Positions 49,183 to 57,087 of a stretch of DNA of 64,000 nucleotides are shown here, piece by piece. Position numbers and translations under genes: made by a program. Where the stretch lies: the NCBI RefSeq assembly GCF_040545875.1, contig NZ_JBEPMR010000006.1, one strand, 5' to 3'. The notes under the pieces were generated by a model. That model did no database searches and had not been told where the DNA came from. It was given only the letters and a program-made list of their open reading frames with translations. Origin of the DNA: Faecalicatena_A orotica. GTDB taxonomy: Bacteria; Bacillota; Clostridia; Lachnospirales; Lachnospiraceae. Within the stretch, counting starts at the first letter, position 1, and each line of letters starts with the position of its first letter.

Positions 49183-50040
49183 ATGAAAATTACATTGGAA
49201 CGTTATCATGGACTTGGAAATGATTATCTGGTATTTGACCCGAATAAGAATGAACTGAAATTGAATAAAGAGAATGTTGAGATGCTTTGCAACAGAAATA
49301 TGGGACTTGGATCTGACGGTATTCTGGAAGGCCCTTTTATCGGTGAGAAGCATATGTCTTTAAAAATCTGGAACCCGGACGGAAGTATCGCTGAGAAGAG
49401 TGGGAACGGCGTCCGCATTTTTGCAAAATATTTAAAGGATGCCGGATATGTGCAGAAGAAAAACTATAAGCTGGTCACGGACGGCGGACTGGTTGAGATC
49501 ACATATCTCAATGAGGACGGAAGCCGGCTTCGTATATCAATGGGAAAGATGTCTTTCTGGAGCGATGAGGTTCCGGTGACGGGAGAGCGCAGAGAAGTAA
49601 TCAATGAGGATATGGTATTCGGAAGGACCCTGTATCCTGTAACATGCGTGTCAGTAGGAAACCCGCACTGCGTTATTCCGATGCGTGAGATTTCCAAACC
49701 GCTTGTATGCAAGATCGGTAATTATTCAGAAGTAGCAAGATATTTCCCGGAGCGCATCAACACAGAGATCATGAAAGTGATTGATAATAACAACATCTCG
49801 ATTGAAACTTTTGAACGTGGGGCAGGCTACACGATGGCTACAGGAACAGGGGCATGCGCCGCAGCCGGAGTTGCTTACAAACTGGGGCTGACCGGGAACA
49901 AGGTAATCGTGCACATGCCAGGTGGTGAACTGCAGGTGGAGATCGATGAAAACTGGGATGTGTATATGACTGGGGAAGTATTCTATGTGGCTAAGATCTG
50001 CCTGAGTAATGAATTTGTGGAAAAACTGAGGGCCCTGTAG
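49183..50040 (+). CDS. DapF-like protein lacking both catalytic cysteines
   Basis: A 285-residue protein of the diaminopimelate epimerase fold (two similar alpha/beta halves). Family blocks are MKITLERYHGLGNDYLVFD, NRNMGLGSDG, WNPDGSIAEKSGNGVRIFA, VSVGNPHCVIP, IETFERGAGYTMATGTGACA and VHMPGGELQVEI. True DapF uses two cysteines: the first in CGNG, the second in ACGTGA. Here they are Ser73 (KSGNG) and Thr220 (ATGTG). Simple two-base acid/base epimerisation by thiols is therefore impossible as drawn. It may act on another amino acid with Ser/Thr-based chemistry, or be non-catalytic. ATG 49183 is chosen, as AGGAGG is 9 nt upstream; a GTG at 49177 is too close. Confidence 0.85.
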   Translation: MKITLERYHGLGNDYLVFDPNKNELKLNKENVEMLCNRNMGLGSDGILEGPFIGEKHMSLKIWNPDGSIAEKSGNGVRIFAKYLKDAGYVQKKNYKLVTDGGLVEITYLNEDGSRLRISMGKMSFWSDEVPVTGERREVINEDMVFGRTLYPVTCVSVGNPHCVIPMREISKPLVCKIGNYSEVARYFPERINTEIMKVIDNNNISIETFERGAGYTMATGTGACAAAGVAYKLGLTGNKVIVHMPGGELQVEIDENWDVYMTGEVFYVAKICLSNEFVEKLRAL

Positions 50041-50061
50041 GATCAGGCCGGATATCCGGGA

Positions 50062-50202
50062 TTAATTCTCAAGCATAAGCATGGCGATGGCGACATAATC
50101 TTCTTCTGCCAGCGACTGTGCACACAATAAAATATCATGTATATAAGACTGGGGAAAATCAAGTTCAGATGCAATATCTGGGATTGATTTTCCTTCTTTA
50201 TT
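50062..50202 (-). pseudogene. C-terminal remnant of an unidentified protein
   Basis: Between the DapF-like gene and the exported protein gene, the minus strand holds a 46-codon open stretch with no start codon at its head (the preceding in-frame codon is TAA). It reads KEGKSIPDIASELDFPQSYI, then HDILLCAQSLAEEDYVAIAM and ends LMLEN. The composition is protein-like, with a helix-turn-helix-like SIPDIASELDFPQSYI. I take it as the surviving tail of a degraded gene. The rest of this 358-bp gap shows no gene; an AT-rich stretch near 50300-50340 probably carries the promoter of the next gene. Confidence 0.5.
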
Positions 50203-50398
50203 TTAATGTAGAATCAGGCAAAATACAAGAATGGAAGTGCCTGCATGTGCCGTGCCTGTCATCTTTCGTCTGCGGGTAATTATAAAGACTGTTAGCTAGA
50301 AGTTTATATGGTTATATGATATTATAATTTCTAAATAAACGTAATTCATAAACAACGAAAACCACAATCAGCAAAATTGCTATAGGGGAGGAACGGTT

Positions 50399-50902
50399 AT
50401 GAAGAGAAGAAAAATAAGCGCATTAGTATTATTTTTAGCGGCTGTATTGCTAATTGGAACGGTTACATTCTACTCCCGCGCAGACGACTCTTCTGCGTCT
50501 CTCATGTCCAGATGGGGAGCCCGGCTGAATGAATATGCCAGTAGAAAAACGGAGACTTCCGCTCAGGAAGAGATAAATCAGGCAAAGGAATTTTATATGC
50601 TAAGCGGAATGGATGAAGAGATGGCAGAAGCAGAGGCAGAAGAATACATGGCTGAACGAGAAGTGTTATACCAAAAAGCGGTTCAGTCTGGCTATGGGGT
50701 GACGGATGAAGATATCCGGGCTTATCTGGAGGAATTAAAGACCCTCATGGATTCGGCAGACAACAAAGAGGATGTTCAGGCGCTTATAGACCAGTTTGGC
50801 ACAGAAGAAGAATACTGGGATTACCAATACAGGGTCTATGAGAAGAACCTGCCAATACAAAATTACGTAAAAGATCTTGAAAGGCAGCAGGCAGACCAGT
50901 AA
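50399..50902 (+). CDS. Exported protein, SurA/PrsA N-domain-like
   Basis: A 167-residue protein with a signal peptide or signal anchor (MKRRKISALVLFLAAVLLIG). The mature part is helical and acidic: SAQEEINQAKEFYMLSGMDE, EAEAEEYMAEREVLYQKAV, GVTDEDIRAYLEELKTLMDS and FGTEEEYWDYQYRVYEKNLP. This pattern recalls the helical N-terminal chaperone domain of SurA/PrsA proteins, without a rotamase domain. Start follows GGGGAGGAACGG. It stands alone; the next gene is a GntR regulator 98 bp away. The functional assignment is tentative. Confidence 0.7.
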   Translation: MKRRKISALVLFLAAVLLIGTVTFYSRADDSSASLMSRWGARLNEYASRKTETSAQEEINQAKEFYMLSGMDEEMAEAEAEEYMAEREVLYQKAVQSGYGVTDEDIRAYLEELKTLMDSADNKEDVQALIDQFGTEEEYWDYQYRVYEKNLPIQNYVKDLERQQADQ

Positions 50903-51000
50903 CGTTTCTCAGTCTGGAAATATTTACGCTGCAGAATCCGGGCTTGCTAAAACAAGTCCATGTGTGCTAACATATGTATAACAAAAAGGCAGGTGATGTT

Positions 51001-51372
51001 ATGCTGATTGAGATAGATTTTAACAGTGATGAAGCGATATATATTCAATTGCGCAACCAGATTATTATAGGAATTGCGACGTCCACTATTCACGAGGGGG
51101 ACCCCCTGCCGTCCGTAAGGCAGCTGGCCGATACGGTAGGCGTGAACATGCATACTGTGAATAAGGCATACAGTGTCTTAAAACAGGAAGGATTTATCCA
51201 GCTGGACAGGAGGCGCGGGGCAGTGATCGCCCTCGATATCGACAAGATAAAGGCGATGGAAGAGATGAAGACGCAGCTTATCATTTTACTTGCAAAAGGA
51301 TGCTGCAAGAATATTTCCAGGGAAGAAGTGCATAATCTGGTGGATGAGATATTTGATGAATATGAAAATTAA
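51001..51372 (+). CDS. GntR family regulator (YtrA subfamily)
   Basis: A 123-residue winged-helix repressor. It begins MLIEIDFNSDEAIYIQLRNQ, and has LPSVRQLADTVGVNMHTVNKAYSVLKQEGFIQLDRRRGAVI and a short C-terminal helix ending NLVDEIFDEYEN. ATG 51001 after GGCAGGTGATGTT is chosen over 50974. A 28-bp palindromic element follows directly after its stop, then clpC in the same direction. Usually clpC is preceded by ctsR; no CtsR or McsAB is encoded here. Confidence 0.87.
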   Translation: MLIEIDFNSDEAIYIQLRNQIIIGIATSTIHEGDPLPSVRQLADTVGVNMHTVNKAYSVLKQEGFIQLDRRRGAVIALDIDKIKAMEEMKTQLIILLAKGCCKNISREEVHNLVDEIFDEYEN

Positions 51373-51373
51373 G

Positions 51374-51401
51374 GTAACTGTTCATGGTCCTGAACAGTTA
51401 C
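51374..51401. mobile_element. Palindromic miniature element, short form, intact duplication (copy 5)
   Basis: A 28-bp palindrome from GTAACTGTTCATGG to TGAACAGTTAC, flanked by perfect 8-bp direct repeats AAATTAAG (51366-51373 and 51402-51409). The left repeat includes the GntR stop codon. Confidence 0.72.
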
Positions 51402-51450
51402 AAATTAAGAAAGCAGACCGCTGAATTAGGAAAAGTGACAGGAGGAAGAC

Positions 51451-53895
51451 ATGCTGAATAATTATACAAAACAGGCCGAGCGCGCGATCAAGTATGCGGG
51501 GACGATGGCAAAGAAGCTGAAGCATCCGTATATTGGGACGGAACATTTGCTTCTCGGGTTAAGGAAAGAGTTTACAGGGGTTGCCGGACAGATACTGGCA
51601 ATGAATGATGTGGATGAGGAGAAGATACTCCGTCTGATGGATGAACTGATTGTGCCGGCTTCGGAGGAACTGGAAAAGGAGAATCCAAAGGAAAGCCCGA
51701 GGCTTCTATATCTGCTGGATAACAGTGCGAAGGAGGCACAGCACCTGCACACAAGGAGTGTGGGGACGGAGCACCTTCTGCTGGCTATGATCCATGATGT
51801 GGACTGCGTGGCAACGAGGGTCCTGATTACATTAAATATCAGTCTCCAGAAGATTCTGCAGGATGTGCTGAATGCCGTCGGCATGGACCCGAAGGAATAT
51901 CAGGAAGAGATGCAGGACGATTCCAGAGGGAAAAGCAGTTCAGTCGAGCAGTTCTGTACGGACCTGACAGGGGAGGCGGAGGAAGGCCGTCTGGACCCGG
52001 TGATTGGAAGAGAGGATGAGATTTACCGCCTCATGCAGGTGTTAAGCAGGCGGACAAAGAATAACCCGTGTCTGGTAGGGGAGCCGGGTGTCGGCAAGAC
52101 TGCTATCATTGAGGGGCTTGCGGCAAGGATTGCGACAGGCGTTGTGCCAGAGAATATGAAAGGGAAGAGAATCTATACTCTGGACCTTCCCGGACTGATC
52201 GCGGGATCAAAATACCGCGGTGAATTTGAAGAGAGAATGAAAGGCCTGATTTCGGAAGTGAAATCAAGCGGCAATATTATCCTGTTCCTTGATGAGCTGC
52301 ATACCATTATCGGTGCAGGCGGGGCGGAAGGTGCGATAGATGCATCCAGTATTCTGAAGCCGGCACTTGCCCGCGGGGAGATGCAGCTGATTGGAGCAAC
52401 TACGATCGCTGAATATCGCAAGTACATTGAAAAAGATGCAGCGCTGGAGCGCCGTTTCCAGCCCATTACCGTAGAGGAACCGTCTAAAGAACAGTGTCTG
52501 GAGATTCTGAAAGGACTGTCGGATAAGTACGAGATACATCATAAAGTAGTCATTACAGAGGAAGCGCTGGAGGCGTCTGTTCATTTATCTGAGCGCTATA
52601 TTACAGACAGGAATCTTCCGGATAAAGCAATCGACGTGCTGGATGAGGCGTGTTCCAAGGTGAGTATGCGCGGATATAAGGTTCCGGAGAATTTGAAGAC
52701 TCTGGAAGAGACACTTAAAAGCCTGATTAAGCAGAAGGAAGATAGTATAAAAGCAGGTAATTTTGACAAGGCCTCCAGACTTCATAAAGAACAGAAGGAC
52801 GTGGAGGATAAGCTGGAAGGTTTAAGAAAGCGTTTCCAGAAGAAGACGGCTGCACACCATCCGGAGGTGAAAGAGGATGATATCGCAGAAGTTGTATCTG
52901 CATGGACCAAGGTGCCGGTACAGAAGCTGGCGGAGAGTGATACAGACCGTCTGAAGAAGCTGGAACAGGTCCTGCATAAAAGAGTGATTGGGCAGGATGA
53001 AGCTGTCAGCGCGGTTGCCAGAGCTGTCAAGAGGGGACGCGTGGGCCTGAAAGATCCAAAGCGCCCGATTGGTTCCTTCTTATTCCTGGGACCGACAGGT
53101 GTCGGAAAGACAGAGCTGTCAAAGGCATTGGCCGAGGCACTATTCGGCAATGAAGAGTCCATGATAAGGGTTGACATGTCCGAGTATATGGAGAAGCATT
53201 CCGTGTCCAAGATGATCGGTTCACCTCCGGGATATGTCGGACATGAGGAAGGCGGACAGCTGAGTGACCAGGTGCGCACGCATCCATATTCGGTAATTCT
53301 TTTTGACGAAGTGGAGAAGGCACATCCGGATGTGTTCAATATCCTCCTTCAGGTACTGGATGACGGGCACATTACCGATTCACAGGGACGGAAGGTAGAT
53401 TTCTGCAACACGGTCATTATTATGACATCCAATGCGGGTGCAAAGGCAATTGTGGAGCCAAAGAAACTCGGCTTTGCCACAAAAGAGAACCCGGCAGATG
53501 ATTACAAGCGTATGAAGCAGAATGTCATGGATGAAGTTAAGACAATCTTCCGGCCGGAATTCCTGAACAGGATCGATGAAATCATCGTATTCCATGCACT
53601 GAACAGCACACATATGAAGCAGATTGTAACACTGCTGTGCAGGGCATTTACGAAGCGTGTCAAAGGCCAGATGAATATAACCCTGACTATGCGTGATTCT
53701 GCGAAGAAGCATATTGTCGAGAAAGGGACCGATGCGAAATATGGCGCGCGGCCGCTCAAAAGGGCCATGCAGACAGAACTGGAGGATAAGCTGGCAGAGG
53801 CGATTCTAAACGGTGAAGTTAAAGAAGGCGACCATGTCGAAGTTGGATTATCTAAAAAAGAAATTAAATTTTACCCAAAGTCCACAAATGAGTAG
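51451..53895 (+). CDS. clpC: ATP-dependent Clp protease ATPase subunit ClpC
   Basis: AAA+ unfoldase of 814 residues that feeds proteins to ClpP. Two N-terminal Clp-N repeats (IGTEHLLLGLRKEF, GTEHLLLAMIHDVD) precede AAA-1 with Walker A GEPGVGKTA and Walker B IILFLDELHTI. A UVR-like middle domain (about 425-455, KQKEDSIKAGNFDKASRLHK) distinguishes ClpC from ClpB. AAA-2 has Walker A GPTGVGKTE, Walker B VILFDEVEKAHP and the D2-small domain (YGARPLKRAMQTELEDKLAE). Start follows CAGGAGG. It is a single gene here rather than part of ctsR-mcsA-mcsB-clpC. Confidence 0.96.
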   Translation: MLNNYTKQAERAIKYAGTMAKKLKHPYIGTEHLLLGLRKEFTGVAGQILAMNDVDEEKILRLMDELIVPASEELEKENPKESPRLLYLLDNSAKEAQHLHTRSVGTEHLLLAMIHDVDCVATRVLITLNISLQKILQDVLNAVGMDPKEYQEEMQDDSRGKSSSVEQFCTDLTGEAEEGRLDPVIGREDEIYRLMQVLSRRTKNNPCLVGEPGVGKTAIIEGLAARIATGVVPENMKGKRIYTLDLPGLIAGSKYRGEFEERMKGLISEVKSSGNIILFLDELHTIIGAGGAEGAIDASSILKPALARGEMQLIGATTIAEYRKYIEKDAALERRFQPITVEEPSKEQCLEILKGLSDKYEIHHKVVITEEALEASVHLSERYITDRNLPDKAIDVLDEACSKVSMRGYKVPENLKTLEETLKSLIKQKEDSIKAGNFDKASRLHKEQKDVEDKLEGLRKRFQKKTAAHHPEVKEDDIAEVVSAWTKVPVQKLAESDTDRLKKLEQVLHKRVIGQDEAVSAVARAVKRGRVGLKDPKRPIGSFLFLGPTGVGKTELSKALAEALFGNEESMIRVDMSEYMEKHSVSKMIGSPPGYVGHEEGGQLSDQVRTHPYSVILFDEVEKAHPDVFNILLQVLDDGHITDSQGRKVDFCNTVIIMTSNAGAKAIVEPKKLGFATKENPADDYKRMKQNVMDEVKTIFRPEFLNRIDEIIVFHALNSTHMKQIVTLLCRAFTKRVKGQMNITLTMRDSAKKHIVEKGTDAKYGARPLKRAMQTELEDKLAEAILNGEVKEGDHVEVGLSKKEIKFYPKSTNE

Positions 53896-53985
53896 AAAAT
53901 AAAATCGAATTATTATATAATAGATACCAGACAGGATACAAATAGGATAACCAACAATCTGAAATACCTAGGAGGACAAGGAAAG

Positions 53986-54399
53986 ATGGCAACAGTAAAA
54001 GAATTATTACGCGCAGAAGAGGACGGAACACTCAGCTTTGGAGATTATACACTCGATAAGAAGACAAAACTGGATAATTTCGAATTTGAAGGCGATATTT
54101 ATAAAGTAAAGACATTCAAGGAGATCACGAAGCTGGAGAAGAATGGCATGTTCGTATACGAATCCGTACCGGGAAGCACAGTAGAGAACTTCAGCGCGGC
54201 AGATACATCCGTAGCATTTAAAGTATCTGCACCGGAAGATGTACAGTTTACACTGGAGCTCGAGCCGGAGAGTGAATATGAAGTGTTCATTGATGAAGTG
54301 TCCGCAGGTAAGATGATGACGAACTTAAGCGGAAAGTTAAGCGTAAGTGTGGAATTTACATCCGATGACGGTGTTGTTGTAGAAGTTGTAAAGTGCTAA
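53986..54399 (+). CDS. Conserved Lachnospiraceae protein of unknown function
   Basis: A 137-residue protein beginning MATVKELLRAEEDGTLSFGD. A short N-terminal helix precedes a string of predicted beta-strands with regularly placed acidic residues (FEFEGDIYKVKTFKEITKLE, FKVSAPEDVQFTLELEPESE, VSVEFTSDDGVVVEVVKC). No signal peptide or membrane span. I recall similar proteins in Lachnospiraceae carrying unsupported names such as endosialidase; nothing here supports that enzyme activity. Start follows TAGGAGGACAAGG. It lies between clpC and radA. Confidence 0.75.
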   Translation: MATVKELLRAEEDGTLSFGDYTLDKKTKLDNFEFEGDIYKVKTFKEITKLEKNGMFVYESVPGSTVENFSAADTSVAFKVSAPEDVQFTLELEPESEYEVFIDEVSAGKMMTNLSGKLSVSVEFTSDDGVVVEVVKC

Positions 54400-54433
54400 G
54401 AAGCACCGGTTTTAAGGCGTGGTGGGACTTTAT

Positions 54434-54467
54434 GTTACTGTTTACAGGCTTGCCTGTGAACAGTAAC
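54434..54467. mobile_element. Palindromic miniature element, short form, intact duplication (copy 6)
   Basis: A 34-bp palindrome from GTTACTGTTTACAGG to CCTGTGAACAGTAAC. It is flanked by perfect 8-bp direct repeats GACTTTAT (54426-54433 and 54468-54475). It is nearly identical to the closing hairpin of the 143-bp copy at 10785, differing at one base in the loop region. Confidence 0.8.
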
Positions 54468-54547
54468 GACTTTATGACAGGATGATAAAAGGATAAGGAA
54501 TAAAAGGGGGCAGGAGATCTGTCCCTTTTTTGACGGAGAGGAGCAGC

Positions 54548-55900
54548 ATGGCAAAGGCTAAGAAGAGCGTATTTTTCTGCCAGAACTGTGGTCATGAGGA
54601 AACGAAATGGCTGGGGCAGTGTCCGGCATGTAAAGAATGGAATTCTTTTGTGGAAGAAAAGGTTAGTGTTACAAAGAGCAGTACGGTGAAGACAGCGAGA
54701 GAGACCCAGGTAGTCTCTCTTTCAGAAGTCAGTGCGGACGATCATACAAGGGTTTTGACAGGAATCCGGGAACTGGACCGGGTGCTGGGGGGAGGCATTG
54801 TGCCGGGATCGCTTGTACTGGTCGGCGGTGATCCGGGTATCGGTAAGTCGACGCTTCTGCTGCAGGTATGCCAGAACCTGTCGCAGACGAAACATACACT
54901 GTATATCTCCGGAGAGGAATCTCTTGCGCAGATCAAACTGCGTGCAAACCGGATGGGGGAATTTAAGGAGAATCTGAAGCTCCTCTGTGAAACGAATCTG
55001 GAGACGATCCGGACTGTGATTGAGAACCAGCGTCCGGAGATGGTCATCATTGATTCCATCCAGACAATGTACAGTGAGGAAGTTGCATCCGCACCGGGGA
55101 GTGTGTCGCAGGTCAGGGAGTCTACAAATGTTTTTATGCAGCTTGCGAAAGGGCTCGGAATATCAATCTTCATCGTCGGGCACGTTACAAAGGAGGGGAC
55201 CGTTGCAGGACCGAGAGTACTGGAGCACATGGTAGACACGGTGCTTTATTTCGAGGGGGACAGACATGCCTCCTACCGTATCCTGCGGGGCGTGAAGAAC
55301 AGATTTGGTTCTACGAATGAAATCGGGGTGTTCGAGATGAGGCAGAACGGCCTTGTGGAGGTGGAAAACCCGTCCGAGTATATGCTGAGCGGCAAACCTG
55401 AAAATGCCTCCGGCTCAGTAGTGGCGTGTTCGATGGAAGGAACCAGGCCGATCCTGATAGAAATACAGGCGCTGGTCTGCCAGAGCAACTTCGGACTGCC
55501 GAGGCGGACTGCGGCCGGTACAGATTATAACAGGGTGAATCTGCTCATGGCGGTTCTGGAAAAACGTATCGGGCTGCCCCTTTCCAATTATGATGCATAT
55601 GTAAATATTGCAGGCGGGATTAAGATGAATGAACCTGCGATTGACCTTGGAATCGTCATGGCGCTTGTATCCAGCTATAAAAACCGCCCGATTGATGAGA
55701 AGATGATCGTGTTCGGCGAAGTTGGATTAAGCGGTGAAGTGCGGGCGGTCAACATGCCGGAACAGAGAGTCGGGGAGGCGAAGAAGCTGGGATTTGAGAC
55801 CTGTATCATCCCGGAGGTATGCAGGGAAATGGTGAAGGAAATAAAAGGAATTAAAGTAGTCGGGGTCAGGACGATCAACGATGCTATGAATCTATTGTAA
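54548..55900 (+). CDS. radA: DNA repair protein RadA/Sms
   Basis: A 450-residue RecA-related DNA helicase acting in recombination and branch migration. The zinc finger FFCQNCGHEETKWLGQCPAC is followed by Walker A GGDPGIGKSTLL, Walker B MVIIDSIQTMYSEEV, the RadA-specific KNRFGSTNEIGVFEM motif, and a C-terminal Lon-like domain (FGEVGLSGEVRAVNMPEQRV). ATG 54548 follows GGAGAGGAGC and begins MAKAKKSVF; the upstream start at 54530 is less likely. Confidence 0.96.
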   Translation: MAKAKKSVFFCQNCGHEETKWLGQCPACKEWNSFVEEKVSVTKSSTVKTARETQVVSLSEVSADDHTRVLTGIRELDRVLGGGIVPGSLVLVGGDPGIGKSTLLLQVCQNLSQTKHTLYISGEESLAQIKLRANRMGEFKENLKLLCETNLETIRTVIENQRPEMVIIDSIQTMYSEEVASAPGSVSQVRESTNVFMQLAKGLGISIFIVGHVTKEGTVAGPRVLEHMVDTVLYFEGDRHASYRILRGVKNRFGSTNEIGVFEMRQNGLVEVENPSEYMLSGKPENASGSVVACSMEGTRPILIEIQALVCQSNFGLPRRTAAGTDYNRVNLLMAVLEKRIGLPLSNYDAYVNIAGGIKMNEPAIDLGIVMALVSSYKNRPIDEKMIVFGEVGLSGEVRAVNMPEQRVGEAKKLGFETCIIPEVCREMVKEIKGIKVVGVRTINDAMNLL

Positions 55901-55952
55901 AGAAGATGTTGTTGCTGTGCATGCCAGAAGGGGTGAAGCAGTAACAATGCAT

Positions 55953-56005
55953 AAGAGCCGCCCGGCAGGTATTAAGAACAATAATATCTGCCGGGCGGCT
56001 CTTTC
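55953..56005. terminator. Bidirectional terminator between radA and yitT
   Basis: AAGAGCCGCCCGGCAGGTATT and its near-perfect complement at 55983-56003 form a 21-bp stem with a short loop; A- and T-rich flanks serve both strands of convergent genes. Confidence 0.92.
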
Positions 56006-56024
56006 TAAAACATATAGCATGCTA

Positions 56025-56879
56025 TCATTTATATATTTTCTGGCTGGAGAATCCTCGCCCTTTTACCTCATTCACATGACTGATAATAATAAATGCCTTC
56101 GGGTCAAGATCCATGACCAGCTTATTCAGCTTGACCAGCTCGCGGTTAGAGATAACAGTGAGCACAATCGGCTGGTTTATATTTAAATAACCTGTTTCCG
56201 CCTGAAGAAAGGTCGTTCCCCGGTCAAGCTGTTTCTGGATCAAGTGGTTGATCGCATCATACTGCGTGCTGATAATCTTTACCTCTGTCTGTGAAGTACC
56301 CATAATCAGGAATTTATCCAGTATGACAGAATAGATCATAACGAGTACAATTCCATAAATAGTCTGTTCTGCGTTAGAAAATGTCATCTGCAGAATCAGG
56401 ATGGAACAGTCGAATACATACAGCATTGCAGAAACCGAAAGGCCCAGTTTCTTATTCAGCACAAGGGGCGGAATATCCATGCCTCCCGTGGATGCCCCGG
56501 CACGGATGACAAGTCCGATGGAAAAGCCGATCATGATTCCCCCGCAGATTGTGGAGAGCATTCTGTCGTCAGTGACCTGCCCAAGGGCAGGAATCTTCTG
56601 GAAGACACCCAGGATAACCGGATAGTAAAATGTACTGACTAATGTGGTCAGCGCAAAATGTTTTCCGAGAACGGCGGCACCCAGAATAAACATGATGAAG
56701 TTAAAGCCGAATACAAATACAGAAATCGGAACCTGAAAGTAGTGGTTGAAGGTAAGCGCGAGTCCGGTTGTACCTCCGGTGATCATTTTGCCGGGCAGAA
56801 TGAACATAGTAATGCCAAGTGCGTAGATTGTATTGCCAAGCAGAACTAAAAATAAGTTTTTCAAATGAGAAGTATTCAT
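56025..56879 (-). CDS. yitT: YitT family membrane protein (DUF161/DUF2179)
   Basis: A 284-residue membrane protein with about five or six helices and a C-terminal cytoplasmic DUF2179 domain. Blocks: LGNTIYALGITMFILPGKMI, GGTTGLALTFNHYF, SIGLVIRAGASTGGMDIPPL and LDKFLIMGTSQTEVKIISTQ. The tail GYLNINQPIVLTVISNREL and DPKAFIIISHVNEVKGRGF is the DUF2179 core. Its transport or signalling role is unknown. The start follows AAAGGGGGAAAAT on the minus strand. Confidence 0.9.
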   Translation of the reverse strand: MNTSHLKNLFLVLLGNTIYALGITMFILPGKMITGGTTGLALTFNHYFQVPISVFVFGFNFIMFILGAAVLGKHFALTTLVSTFYYPVILGVFQKIPALGQVTDDRMLSTICGGIMIGFSIGLVIRAGASTGGMDIPPLVLNKKLGLSVSAMLYVFDCSILILQMTFSNAEQTIYGIVLVMIYSVILDKFLIMGTSQTEVKIISTQYDAINHLIQKQLDRGTTFLQAETGYLNINQPIVLTVISNRELVKLNKLVMDLDPKAFIIISHVNEVKGRGFSSQKIYK

Positions 56880-56938
56880 AATTTTCCCCCTTTATCCTAT
56901 AATCCGGCAGCAGAGTAGCAATTTACCTGAATAAAGTG

Positions 56939-56971
56939 AAAAAAGCAGATGACTTTCGCCATCTGCTTTTT
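56939..56971. terminator. Terminator of the minus-strand ABC operon
   Basis: AAAAAGCAGATG and CATCTGCTTTTT form a perfect stem. Reading right to left, it ends transcripts arriving from the permease gene before they enter yitT. Confidence 0.88.
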
Positions 56972-57087
56972 GATTCTTTAATTTTCCTGATTGATTCCAA
57001 CTGTATTCTGATAAAATGTATGTCCATTGTCCTGCCACCTTTATGAATAATACCTTAGCATAGAATACGCAGAATGTAAAGGAAAGG

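Noticed and set aside
53986..54399. Name endosialidase for the 137-residue protein
   Set aside because: No catalytic motif of sialidases is visible; the protein is far too short and lacks a signal peptide.
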